A DNA stretch of 64,000 nt, taken from the NCBI GenBank assembly GCA_949987565.1, contig OX465107.1, positions 18,952,607-19,016,606 of the forward strand. Reading direction: 5' to 3'. Origin of the DNA: Luidia sarsii. Taxonomy: Eukaryota > Echinodermata > Asteroidea > Paxillosida > Luidiidae. Position numbers and translations under genes: made by a program. Below the pieces are notes generated by a model. That model worked only from the letters and a program-made list of their open reading frames with translations. It did no database searches and was not told the origin of the DNA. This document shows, one piece after another, positions 11,701 to 25,183 of the stretch; positions within the stretch are counted from its first letter, which is position 1, and every line of letters begins with the position of its first letter.

Positions 11701-14700
11701 GTAAGATGGCTTCTTTTCACTTCTTAGAAATTGTCAAGGGCCACTATAGGGTCATTCCATGTTAATTCTTTGCGCTTTTGGACCTTACCCTCACAGATTG
11801 GAACTAAATTTGGTGTACTGGTTAAACTCCTCGAGAAACCCCAAGAACCAATTTTTTTTGTAAATCGGTCAAGTAGATTTTAGATACAGGTTAAGAAATG
11901 TTTGAGTGACTAATTAACATGACAGCTATGTTTGGACAACTATATCTCAAAAAAGAAAGCACCTACATAAATTTTACACCATTTGGAAGTTCTTGAAAAT
12001 TAAACCAAATTCAGATGGTTTCATTTGTAAAAAAAATCGTAGAGAAATCCTATCAGCAAATTTTGTTCCAATCTGTGACGGTGAGGTCCAAAAGCGTGTT
12101 GAATTGACATGGAATGACCCTATACATTATTTTGAACATTACAAATTGATGCATACATCAGATTATCCTCATGCACATGTAAATTACCATCTATATGTAG
12201 GTACATTCAAAGAAATTATACATGGTATACTATATTATTTATGTACAAATTATGTACAATTTATGTGAAAATTACTGAGGTTCATAAGGTGAAATTCTAC
12301 ATGATAACTAGTAATGCTACCATGCTATGCTATAAAAATAATCCCTGGTGACACCTCCTTACATATCTATTTGATCAACTTGCAAACAGACATGTGTGGT
12401 TAGTGTGAATTTATTCTGAAGGTGGCACAAATATTGGTCATTTGACTTTAGGTGATTAACCTCGAGGTAATGCTACTGTGAGAAACCCAGAGGTCTCCCC
12501 ATCTGTCATCATTTTCATTGTTATCAAGCCAGGGGGTGATAGCCAGTCAGTACTTCAGTCCTTGTTCCCTTTGGCACTGAAGAGGTCCCACCAAGGATAA
12601 GGAATCCCTAGGAATTAATACAATGTACTTGATGCCGGGGACACCCCGTTTGGGGCACGCTATGATTTTATTACATTGTGTGTGATGGGCCCTCCGAATC
12701 AGGGTGCCACTATAGTCCAAGTTTTAAACTTATTTCAGCCTAGAGCAAATGTGACTGGCTCTGGCAAAAAAGGCCCTAAAGTCATAATAAAATATTTTAA
12801 GTGATACCCATAGTCAGAAAGAACATGAAATAAGCTTTATTTTGATGCAGGTTTTTGACCTCTATAGCATGTTCCATTCCTGAGATATACCAAAAGTCAT
12901 GTAGTGTTCTCTGTCATCAAAAATGAAACGCCTTATGAAAATGGCTATTTCAACATTTTATTGGCAGATAAAAGTGTAAAGGTGAAGCTCACAAAATGCT
13001 ATATTTTTCGTCTTTACTGACAGAAATTAACAGTTGCTACAACTGATTATGACAGAATAGACATCAACCGTATCAAATTGTCAAAAACCAAGAAATAATT
13101 TTTTAAAAGAAAAAAACACCCCTATTGGGTGGAACAGCTACGTAATTACAGTACGAACAAAGGCATGGCAAAACATAAAGCCCCTACACAATATTGGTTG
13201 AGGTCAAAGAATAGCATCCATACGTTGTCTGATCCAACATATGCATGAAATAGCACGCCTGTGAAAATTTCAGCTCAATCCGCCAACCGAGTCTCGAGAA
13301 AATCGTGAAAACCGCTTCATTTATTTTACGAAAATGCAGCATTCAACCTCGTACTGTTCCGAAAAATAGTTTAGATCTCGGTGAGACGTAAACTGTTTCT
13401 TTTACTCATTTCTCCCAAAATACAACATTTTAGGCAGAAATATTTCAGTGAGAGGTTTCCACTATAACCATCTTCAAACTGTATAAGTTTCTTGTAAATC
13501 TGTGAACATTTCTTTTTTTCGATCTTACCAATGTTGTGTAGAGGCTTTAAGGGCCTTTTTTGTAGAGCCAGTCACAAATTAAGGCCTACCGTATTAAAGA
13601 CCTGCTTGGACACAAATTGCCTCATGAATTGCTAAATTACACTGACAATGTATTTACTTTAATTTCATTCATCCATAAACCATTGATCATTAACTTGCAA
13701 TGTGAAGGACTTTTCCCTGAATAAAAAGGAAACTGAAAAATAAGAATAAAACAATTAAACTTATAGTCTAATTTACAGAAATGATGCCGTCTTAAAAAAA
13801 AATTACCAAACAGAAAATCTCAACAATTGAGAGGCCCTCATGGTCCTCGTAATTGTTTTTAGATAAAAAATAAAATCTTATTATTGATCTTCAAACTGAA
13901 CTGAACTCAATCATATACAAAGAAAAAATAAGAAAAATAAAAAGGATAAAAAAAGCTATATTTTTAGTTGCAATTGAAAGTCATGTTTATTGCATGCTGT
14001 ATAAGAATTTACACGGTGTACAGTAATATTTACATATTTTCTGCACATTTTCTGCCCATAGTATGCCCATAGTACATACCCGGTACCTTAATACAAATAC
14101 TTTCACAGCTCACATACATGTAGGCTTAAGAAAATTAGATTGTTTCAAGTCAAGATGCATGGCTTAAAATAGGCATCAATTGATTGGGCTATGATGATGA
14201 GGCTATGGGCGGTATTTTGTTGTGGTATGTTGTAGGCGTAGGTCAGTACAGCCATGGTTCCTCCATGGTACAGCTAACCACAATCAGTGCTGATCAGATT
14301 ACTCCTTGGGACTACTGATCGGCCCTTTTTTTTTTGCTGTAATGGTGAGTACATGTACAGCAGGCTTGTGGGCAGAGTGGTCACTGATCCGTTCATCCAG
14401 GGGACAGTTTTAGCTCAGCTCTCCCTCGATTGGACCGAGGCTCCCAGCAGGCCGCAGCCAAGGTGAATGACCGCTGGTCTTCAACTACAGGCCTTTTCAG
14501 ATGATAGTGAAAAAAACTCACAAGGTTTGAGAAAATGTCTCATGCATGAGAAATCTTACAAAAGGGCCGTCTTGTGAAAGGTTACCAGTGCTTTAGAGAG
14601 TGGTTGCTGGGCGCTGTGTGTGTAAATGCTGTCGAAAATAGAAAATTGATAAGTTACATCCCCATAGTTGAGTGCGGCAGTGCGCGCAGATAAACATCTG

Positions 14701-17700
14701 GAATCCCCACAGCTAGCTCCACATGGCTGCGTGTGAACCATACATTGTACGAGCAAACAAAGCGCGCACAGAAAAGTGCCTCCGGTTAGGTCACATTTAA
14801 GGCATGCGCAGTTCGGCCTGCCCAAAAATTATTTTTGAATTGCGAACCATTTTTTGACAAATTTTGCCGCATTTGGACATAAATAAATTTGGAATCACGA
14901 TCAACTGTTCTGTGATTTTCTGGAACGGACCTACATGTATTATGAATGAAGGATAGATTTAGAATTAGATTTAGAATGCCGAGACGACAACTGTAGAAAT
15001 CCACGTAGGCCTACGATTCTCCATTCACTCATTGTATGAATGTACAATGTAGCTGTTCCTTTACTTCCTTAACATGTACATTTACAAAGTATGGTACATT
15101 TACATTTTAGAGTGTACATTGACACATCGTGTGGGAACCTGCACTAAATGTTTCACATGCTGTCACTTAGATAAGACTTGAACATGCTGAAAGTTTGCAT
15201 GTGGGAAATACTAAGTGGAAGGGTTTAGGTGACGGGTGACACCATGATGTAGCACTTCTATTGTAGCACAGAGAAGTGCTACATATACATGATGCCACCG
15301 CAGACCTTCCACTTAATACTGTCACTTCAGATGAGTGGCAAGTTAACTTATCTGAAAAACCCTGGAGACATTGAGTTCTAAAGGAATATTGCCTGATGAG
15401 AGAATGGAGGGTTTATTGAAAGGAAACCTCTGATCCTTCAGCCTTGCATCAGACTGATTTGACAGCTTAAAGTCAACTCATCTTAGAACACACAGTTTTA
15501 GTCAAAACAAACTAAACACGCTAACCGGATGAGTGGGATACCTATGTCTTCCTATTACATGATTTGCGTGACATTCTCAGATGTTTGTGAGATGATGCTC
15601 AGCTGCTTATCGACCAATTAAGGTATCAGTCGTTGCTCGTGGCAATTGTCAGTATGTACCTCACCTCATAACCTCTGTATCTCACCTTATGACCTTCGTA
15701 CCTCACCTCATAGCCTCTGTACATGTAGTGCCTCACCTCATAGCCTCTGTACATGTACCTCACCTCGTGGCCTTGGTATCTCATCCCATGGCCTCTGTAC
15801 CTGACATCATGGCCATGATACCCCACCTCAGATCCTTGGCCATCTCTATGTTAACTGCTCGAGGTCACCAAAGTTTAATAGCTTTGCACCTAAAAACAGT
15901 AGGTGTTGTAAAGTGTTATTAATGATTATTCTAATTTCTCACAAAGCATCGTACATTTCCATATATTTGCTCATTTTTGGTTGATGTTCACATCCTCTAT
16001 TGCACTACTAGATACAGAAAGGGGTTTTGTGGTATATATAAAGCATACACACATAGGGGGGGGGGGTATTGTGTACATTAAATAGCAATTTATGTGTACC
16101 ATCTGTGGATATGTACTGGTAGTGCCTCCTTATAAGATAAATAAATAATTCAGAGGCAATTTTTTATTGTTTGCTGACACATTATTTTGGTAGAAAGCAA
16201 TGTCATGCCAACAACTTATGGTGGAATTTGAGAGACGTTCTGAGTATCCAGTATGCATACACTACAGTGCGGTAGAAAGTTGAGGAAGCAACACTCTCAT
16301 CAAGTGGATAGACCAATGGTACATGTAGCTGCACTTTGGTGCTACATTTATGTGGAGAGGCACACTTTAGTGGAATTTGAGAGACAAGGTGTGAGCTTGC
16401 TGGCTTAGTTGAAGTGGGATATGGGACACTATTTGTTGCATGCGAGGATCGACCAGTTGTTCTGAAAACATTTATTGTCTGCCGGTCGACGCTACTGAGT
16501 GAGTTCCAGCTAGTGCACACGCATGGGTGTCGCATACCTGCAACTCTTGTGGAGTTTGATGGCCGTCTGGCGCTGCTGTGGTAACGAGGCCAAGGTGAAA
16601 TTTTGTCGCGACACGCTCGCATTTGTACGACAAGGCTGATCATCCATCATCGTCTCCGGCCAAAAGTCAGTCCGGACTGATTAATTGGCACGAGGGATAA
16701 GACATTGCGCTCGTTATTTGCCCATTATTTTGTCCATCACAACTTTCTGAGGTCCTGGTTGTGTGCGCAGACACCGCTAGCCTCCCAACTCATTCTGTAG
16801 GCAGTAGGGCCGTTACCGCACAAAAAATAAACCCCTCAAAAATAATCGCGATTTGAATCGCGATTCAAAAACTTTTTTTTTTTCGTGTCCAAACAGGCCA
16901 AATAATCGCGTCACAAATAAACGCGAGCCGATTGCGGTTAGCATGAGGTCGCGCTGCGCAAGTGGGAATGGTGGGACTCGCTGATGAACATAAACAAACC
17001 CTGTGCTGCACTTCCTGGCAGTAAGCTGTTGGCAGGAAATGCCATGCTTGCGCAATGCATCATGGGCTTAAAAAAACACGGTGCGATTTGAGCGGAGCAT
17101 TCCCACACACATCGCAAATGAACACGATTATTTGAAAAAATCTCACTCTTAGTGGAGTCCGAATCGCGATTCGCGATTCAAATCCCACTAATAATCGCGT
17201 TCATTGTATCCCCGCACCAAAAAAAAGTGGAGTTTGAATCGCGATTCAAATCGCGATCCAAGTAATCACGTTTATTTGGTGTAGTGGGAACGGCCCTGTT
17301 GTCAGGGGCACAAGTCCTAAATCATCAATGTAAATAAGCTTACAAAAAACTGAAATAAATTAAAATGTAGGCATTTATGTATTTAGAATGGGAAAGTAAT
17401 CAATTTACTAGGAGACAGACTATGATTTTGCAGCCCTACGTGGAATTGAGAAACACTAAGAATGACTTGTTATTTAACATTAGATGTAAGACTATCCCCT
17501 AATCTAGGAAACCTAATAGAAAGAGAATTGTGCAATTACAAGCAATTAGTCATTACATCACAAATTAAAGCAAATGAAAAAACCAGCCCAGTGTGCATGC
17601 ATTTACCGGTAATCAGTCTGTACAGGATCATCCTGTGCTCCTGATTATCAGAGTAATCCTTATCAGTATTTAAAACCTGGTTTAGTAATGTACCTACATG

Positions 17701-18528
17701 TACATGTACGTGTAATTCTTAGCCATATGTACTGTACACTGTAGGTCTTTTACATTGGGACATGCTCTGTCATTGTTTCATTTTTTGACGCGATTCATAA
17801 ATATTTGCAGTGCACTTTTTTCCTGAGTGACTTATGGAAAGTGCTAGTCAGATGAAATGGGTTTTTTTTTTCCTTGAAAAATACTTCTTCCCTGGTTGTC
17901 AAGTGTCTGATCATGGCATGATGATATCAAACTACCTATGTTTGTACCTTGTGGGAAATCACCCACCAGCATACATGTAGTTCAGGTAAATGTATTCACC
18001 TGTACTCTTGCACATGAATGCACATTTTGAATTTGTTGCCAGAGTGCATAATTAAAGGCCTGATAAATGGTAATTAATTGATCAATGAAGATTGCTGACT
18101 GAAGCATATTGACCAGCCTGTTTGTTAATAAAAAATATGCGATAATTACCTTAATTAGCATTGGTCATTTACCGGTACAACCCCATGCCCAATTAATCAA
18201 GATTGCTTAAAGTGTTCTTACAAACATGACAAATGAGTCAGGGAATGTGTTTTGTGAGGAGCTGAACTAAAGCCCAAACCATGTGCCAGTGGAAGGATTA
18301 GGACCAAGACCAAGGTAGTGGAAGACAAGTGTTATCCCAAGTGGTTTCTCACCGGAACAGTACACTCTATCTATGCCAAGTTGTAGACCAACGAGGTATC
18401 ATAACAGCTTCTTCCCTCATTCAGCCTCTCTCTGGAATTCCCTTCCTGGTTCATGTTTTCCCCCAGCCTAGGATCTTGCCCTTTTTAAGAGGAATATAAA
18501 TTCCTATATCCAGCCTTTTTGAGTCCCG

Positions 18529-18611
<83 letters not shown>

Positions 18612-21600
18612 TCTTTCCTTAGCCCTTGAGTGGCTTTATAGCCTTTATAGCCTTTATAGCATTGTTTTGCTTATGCTCGTATTCATTTACGAGTGCACTT
18701 TAAATTGAGCATTCTAAAATTTCGTCTGTTCCTCCATATTCTTCTCGGCTGTCGACAGATTCCACCTTCTCTCAGCTGTCCACCGCTTCCAGTCGGGACA
18801 GCATCCAGTACTGGCTGGACTCGCCGGACGGGCCCCCTGAGGACCTGGACGTCACCCTGATGCCCGGTCAGGTCAACAACAACAACAACAGCATCAGCAG
18901 CAGCAGTGGTGGCGGCGGCGGCACCTACGTCACTGCCAACACCGGCGGTGGCGACAAGAAGAGAGAGGCGACCAGCCGACCACCTGCGGAGCGGAAGGCA
19001 GCATCGGAGCACCGGAATGGTATGATGCGGTGCGGTAGACTAGATAGTCTAGGAAGCAACGTTCTCATCTCTCAGGTGGAGAGACCAATTACAGCTGCTA
19101 TGTTTATGTGGAGAGGCAGACGTTAGTTCCAACCATCGTAATGAGGGCTGCATTTCTTTTAGATGGATTCCTGTGCCCAAGAGACCAGGGAGTAGCCCCA
19201 GCCTGTGCCAAACCTCTTATAGGCTGCACTGAGATTTGGCAAGAGAAAATCCCAACAGTCATTTTACAAAGCATCGTACAACATCTCTGAATGTTGCTGC
19301 CTGGAATGATTCTTCGTTAATGTTCACATCATCCATTGCACTACGGGATACAGAAAGTGGTTTGATGGAATATTATCTTACTGTACATACCGTATTACTA
19401 ATGCATGTACAGTATACGTTTCATGACAATTTAATTGTACCGTCTGTGTACATGTACTGGTAGTGCCTCATTAAAAGATACATTTTTAAGTGAGTCAAAG
19501 TCAGAGGCAGTTTGGTATTATTTGCTGACATATTGATGGCATCGTGAACTGGCAGAGAGAGGCTTGAGGGGGACGTTGCAAGAAAGAAAATGTGCTCAGT
19601 CTTAAGATGTAAAAATCTGAAAACATTTACTCAACATGGTCAACATGTTCCTATAATTAATTATTATGACATATCTATTCGACTCGAAATCAATTAAATT
19701 TAACCTAGATAATGAAAATAATAAATTTGTAAGTATATTTAAACATTATGAACTTGAAACGTAAGGTACCGGTTCATGTATGTAAAGGTTGAAGCACAGC
19801 TTTTGTACCTTAACCTGCAAAAAATAATAATACACGATACAGGAAAACTTAATAGAATAATACCAGTAATGAAGAGACAGGCATCATTCATTAGAACAGT
19901 TAAGCAATTGGATGTTTTGGTAAATATCGATGGCAATGATAATGATTTATTATGGAGACACTGAGCCTATTCAAGAAGTCAATATCCTGTTGAAAAAGGC
20001 CATGTTTTATAACACTGTTGTTCTGCTTGAATATACATCCCGGTAGAGATTTCCCTTTGCAACATTTCTAGTATTATGTGAATGAATGTTTGAGGTGAAA
20101 GTGAAAAACAATTGTCAAAACAACATGGGAGTATCCTGTTTGAATGATGAACACATGTTTAGGATGTTGGGGAGAATCCCGCTGCGTATTCTAATGGTTG
20201 ATGAGTATACTGTCAAGTTTGGGTTTGAGTTTAAGTTTGAGATAATTTCCCTTCCCCCCTCTCCCCTCCCCACCCCGATATTCATTCAGGGACAGGGAGG
20301 TTCGGGTCATTATTTTAACATCCTTTTGGCTTATACATGTCTAAGCAATTGTGGGCTTTGCAGCTGCGGGCGCGCACACAGTGCTGTGTGAAGCAACACA
20401 GGACCAGACTCGCCTTTCATTGTCGCTTAGAAAAGTCTCTCAATGGTGCCCTTTCTCTCTCTCCTATTGCCAAGCCACATTTCACCACCTGATCTGTTTG
20501 CGTAGCCTTTAAGGAGGGAAGGGAAGGCGGTAGGGTTTGCGGCACGGATGGATGGAGGGCGTTTATACGCGCGGCAGTTCGCCACGATGGCGTTGGCGAT
20601 GACAGGAGGCGGGGGAGGGATGCTGGGAGGGGGAGGCGGGTTCTGGAGGAGGCACTCGTTCTGGAGATGGTCAGGACGGGTAGATGCACGAGTGCCGAGG
20701 CATCTGCCACGGATGATGGTGAGTGATGATGCTGTCTCTGGTCACCCGTCTCTTGTCCAGGCCGTACCAAGTCGATGTCCGGCGTTGCCGAGGACGACCT
20801 GGGGCTCGGAGCGGACGCCAAGTCAGTCACCGGACCCGGCGAGATGGAGGAGGGGAAGGAGGCGGACAGTCGCAACGCTCAGAAGCAGCCAGTCAGCAGT
20901 CAGGGGTAAGAGAAAAAGACTCCTGGTCAAAGACCTAGTTGACTATTTGGGAAGGCCGCCATCTAAGGACTGGATAGCTGAGATGGTAAGAGCAATGGTA
21001 TGCAAAACCAGAGGTCATGGGTTCAAGTGCCGGTCCAGTCAATTTTTTGGCTGTTCACTTTTGCTTCTGTGAGCGCCGATTCTATGCTCATGGAAGCACA
21101 AATTCCGCACTTAACGTAAGCGTATTTGCAAAAATGTCGCAAACTGTTACTGACTGAAATTACCAAAAAGCAAATATCAAAAATTTGTAGGGCCTGACGT
21201 TTCGATCCTAGCAGGACCTTTCTCAAAGGCAGAAGGCTTTTGTGAGTGGTATCTCTTTTATCTCTTTATCTCTTTATCTCTGTTATCACTCAGCGAGAAA
21301 AGTTGCCAATCACATTCCTCATGCCTACTTGCTCATTTAGTTTAGTTTGACCAATAATTGGCTACAGGCATGGACATTTCTATGAGCAGGACAATGGAAT
21401 TGTCCCAAAAATTTGTCAAAAATGATTTGCCAAAGTGTACCGTACAGCTAAGCTAAGATTCTACAAATATTGGTGTTGTCTTTCAAAATGTGATCTGTCA
21501 AGTGCTCAAACCAAATCCTGTTGATATTGCTTTATTTCCTGATACATGTCTTTCTATGGGGGCACTATCATAACAGTGCAACTTTGATTGAGGAATTACA

Positions 21601-24600
21601 GTTTGCTTGTGCTTATTGATAAGCCTTTTTCATTGTCTCACAAAAGAGGCAAGATTCTGTCGCGGTCTCTCACCAACTCAGACATCATCAACATGGCGAC
21701 TCAGACGAAGGCGCTGCAGAGCCGACGCAAGCAGCTGCAGCGTATGGGGAGCAGCGCCAAGTCGGATGCATCGATGGCTAGGTAAGGTAACAGCCAATCC
21801 GAAAAGGCTGGGCCATTTCTGCGGCGTTAATTTGCTTAACTTCAGCCCAGCTGTTTGGACATTGTTCTCATTTTACATTTCGTCAGATTTTTTTTTTTTT
21901 ACGAAGGGGTCATATTGCACCACTCATTGCCTCAGTAAATTGATCTCTTCTTGAAAACTTTGAGTTTAATTACTTTTGGCAGTGACAACTGAGAAAAACT
22001 GCGCAACAGCATTCTAGCCAGGCATCAAATAGCGTATTGGCCCATTATACTTTAGAAAATTCCCAACACACTTTTATTTTGCCAATACGCTATTGATACG
22101 CTAAAAAAAAAAAATGGCCAGAATCTCTTTATGAGAATTCTAGATCAGAGCTTTGTTTTTTTTGTTGTTTTTTTTCCCCCAAAAAGTAGCAGCAAAGCAC
22201 AGCAGTGCACGTTACCCACTGTAAGCATCCATTATTTAGAATATACCGTACTGTAGATTTGCATACTTTATTGCATTGTACATGTTTAACAGTCACTAAG
22301 ATATACCTTCTACAGTTCTAGTTTCAAATGCTGAACAAGTACCGGTACATGCATGCACATGTCCGTACCAACACATAAATTATGAACATTTTTCAAATTC
22401 ATGGCATAGAATAAGCAGTTTGACTGTTTTTCTGTGCCAATCTAGGTCAAAACAATATTTTGAGGGCCAGTCTACGTCAATTCAATTGTGCGCTGTCCGC
22501 TTACACATCCATTCATGCCATTCATTCCTATTCATGCCGGTAGACTATTGTAGACTTGTTGACACTGGTCCTTTGATGACTCAGTCCGAGAATATTGTTT
22601 GTGCTTAGCCAAGCAAGAGTGAAATGAACAATTATTTGACCAGGAGCGGTGCAGGTTTTCATAAATGCAAGGTTTCTAACTATGTATAGGCCTATATATT
22701 TTTGTTTATCGGGGCATCCAAGCTTTAAATTTTGTTTTTCCAAATGCCAAAGAGATGCCATCATTCGTTCTTTCACTTATTCGTTCTTCCATCTGATTCA
22801 GTTAGGTTTTGCCCTGCTGGACACTGAATGCTCTGTGGTTTTCCATCTTCCATCTGAGCTATCCAGCCCTTAGATGGTGGCCTCCCTAAAAGTCAACTAG
22901 TCTTTGGCGGGGTGGGGCGCCTGTCATCTTAACTTATTAATAGGCCTATTTACAATTTCAAATCTCTTTGGATATGTCGAAATTTTCATTTCCAAGCTTG
23001 AATATGTACATTTCTATTGGATTCATGCATGTGTACATTGTTCACACATGCACTGTACTTCCAAAATCAACACGTGATCAGCTGGCACGCAATGCAAGCG
23101 TTTCCTTGGATCAGCTGATATCCTCCTTTCTCAGTTCGCGCTTGTGCCATTTGCAAAAACTAAGAAAAACAAAGTCACCCCACAAAGTGGAGCCAAGATT
23201 GCAATTTCCTGGTTTTGTGTCAAGCTCGAGCGGTGTTCGTTGACGCGTCGCACGCGATATGTTTTGTGGGGGTTTATTTTGCGGCAAACCAAGGTTTGCA
23301 CTTCTTCTAGTTTGCCCTCCCCTCGTCCCCAGGGGTCAGCGAGTAGGGCCCAGAGGAGGGCGTGAGGACGGTTTGACATATCAAGAGTGCACATCTTCAA
23401 GAGTCTTGACAGTCTGACCTCAGATAGATTGAGGCTAGCTTCAATTTGGAGACAGCCACTGTTGAGAAGAGGATGTGTTTTATTAAAAAAAAAAATAGAT
23501 GGAGGTAGAGGAGGGAAGACTTTCACCAAAGACCAATTTTGGCAGAGGAAACGTGAAGTTGACCCAAGAAGTACATCGGACCAGCGCAGGGATTTGCAAT
23601 CAGTCAGACAAAATGAAGACTGATTGATGAGAAACGGAATTCTCCTTTTAGGGGAGAGGGGGGAGGGCTTGTCACTTAAAGCACTCTATTTTTATTGGCA
23701 GACATACATGTTACATGTACAACATCATTTTTATATTTTACTTTGGATTCTGAACTTTTGAGGGAAAGAGCTTTTGAACCATCTCACATTTTCCCGCTTA
23801 AGGGATCTGTCTTTGGAGCATTCTCCCCTCGGTCACTTACTCCCTTGACAACCAACGACACCTTCCTCCACCATCCCTGTCCTCCGTCCTCAAAGTTGCC
23901 GAAGGACACTTCAGCAATTACTTGTTTGTGTTGCACTACTAATGCAACGGATTAAAAGTGTCCTATCCAAGCAGATTGTGCACGGTGCAAGTGTCACCTC
24001 CTCCAAGAAGGGTCTGCCCAACTTGACGTGTAATTTACACTGTATGCTCAGTGTTTTGCAGGATTGACTGCTGAAAAAAAAAGCTTGGGTGGGATTCGAA
24101 CTCATGACTTCTGCTTTCTAGTGTAGACATCTTAACCACTGTACTACAGCTGGTCGAGGTTGTATGGTGCATTTTAAGCGGGAGGTATCGCGTTGCGTCA
24201 TGATATGGATATTTTGTCAAGGGGCTGGTTGCTTGCACTGTACTAAGGTACAGACATGCATGTAACACAGTAGGATCGTTGCCTCGTGCAAATGCAAATA
24301 TCGGTTTGTTTGCAGCTTCATCAGCTGGATAATCAGTTAATCACACAGCTATCAGATTCACAGACTCATTGTTTTTGTGACTTGTGACCAGTCTGTTATG
24401 GAAACAATTCTGAAATCAACAAGACTGGTTTTGGCTTTCAATGCATGGATTTTTATTTCTGACATTGCAGAGAGGAAAACCCTAAAGAATCGGCATGACT
24501 CTCAAGGCTATGTACCTGGCCTCTCCAGGCAGTGAGCTTGGACAAAAATAAAACAAAGAAAAGGAAAGCAAGAAAGACATAATTGTTGAAGCACCAACAA

Positions 24601-25143
24601 AGATGCGTTTGCGATAAGGACATTATTTTCTCTTGTAATTTTCCTCAAATTAAACAAATACATATAAATTGTGGGCCTGACATTTCAGTCCAAGCAGTAG
24701 GCAACAAGGATGGAATCCTAGACAAGAAGGTTCTCAACCAGACTTGCCACCAATTGATGATTACAACCTTACCTTTACTTGTTTGCTCTGAGTAGAGTTT
24801 CCTATGCTATTTCCAGATATTCCCCCTAGGGAATGGGACTGAGGCCTTGCACTCATGCATTGTAGATGATTGGAATGATTGTGGCACATTTGACAGACCT
24901 TAATGGCACCAAGTGTGATTGTTGTATGGTCACCAACAGGCCAGAGATACGGTGATGAGGTGGGAGGAGAGGGAGAGGGGGAGAAAGAGTGAATGGGAGA
25001 GAGAGATGGGGAGGGAGAGAGAGAGAGATAATGAAAGGGAGGGAGAGAGAGGGGAAGGGACAGACAAGGAAAGGGAGAGAGATAGAGGGGGAAAGAGAGA
25101 GGGAGAGAGGGGGAGGGAGAGAGAGGGAGAGAGATGGAGAGAG

Positions 25144-25183
<40 letters not shown>

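Larger units (their letters stand above)
5760..18758 (+). other. Intron 1 (about 13.0 kb)
   Basis: Donor gtaagt, acceptor cgacag. The contents, listed separately, are a TA-flanked MITE (7876-8038), an inverted-repeat element (9622-10003), a TGTC microsatellite, a 372-bp MITE with TATA duplications, a nested element pair (12751-13575), a hairpin (15208-15322), a diverged minisatellite (15657-15838), repeat modules X1 and Y1, an AATCGCGATT element (16806-17297) and a CT microsatellite just before exon 2. I see no supported coding exon between 5760 and 7875 or in the remaining gaps. Confidence 0.75.
19020..20760 (+). other. Intron 2 (about 1.7 kb)
   Basis: Donor gtatga, acceptor tgtccag. It holds modules Y2 and X2. 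A GC-rich stretch (about 20510-20720) with long but unsupported ORFs on both strands lies just before exon 3. Confidence 0.75.
20906..21646 (+). other. Intron 3 (741 bp), largely repeat-derived
   Basis: Donor gtaaga, acceptor acaaaag. A SINE (20950-21060) and a family-A repeat (21128-21240) fill much of the first half. The rest is plain AT-rich intron. Confidence 0.8.

Noticed and set aside
20548..21072. 174-codon + strand ORF and the 152-codon - strand ORF around exon 3
   Set aside because: Both conflict with the frame of the conserved EDDLGLGADA exon, and the first runs into a SINE.
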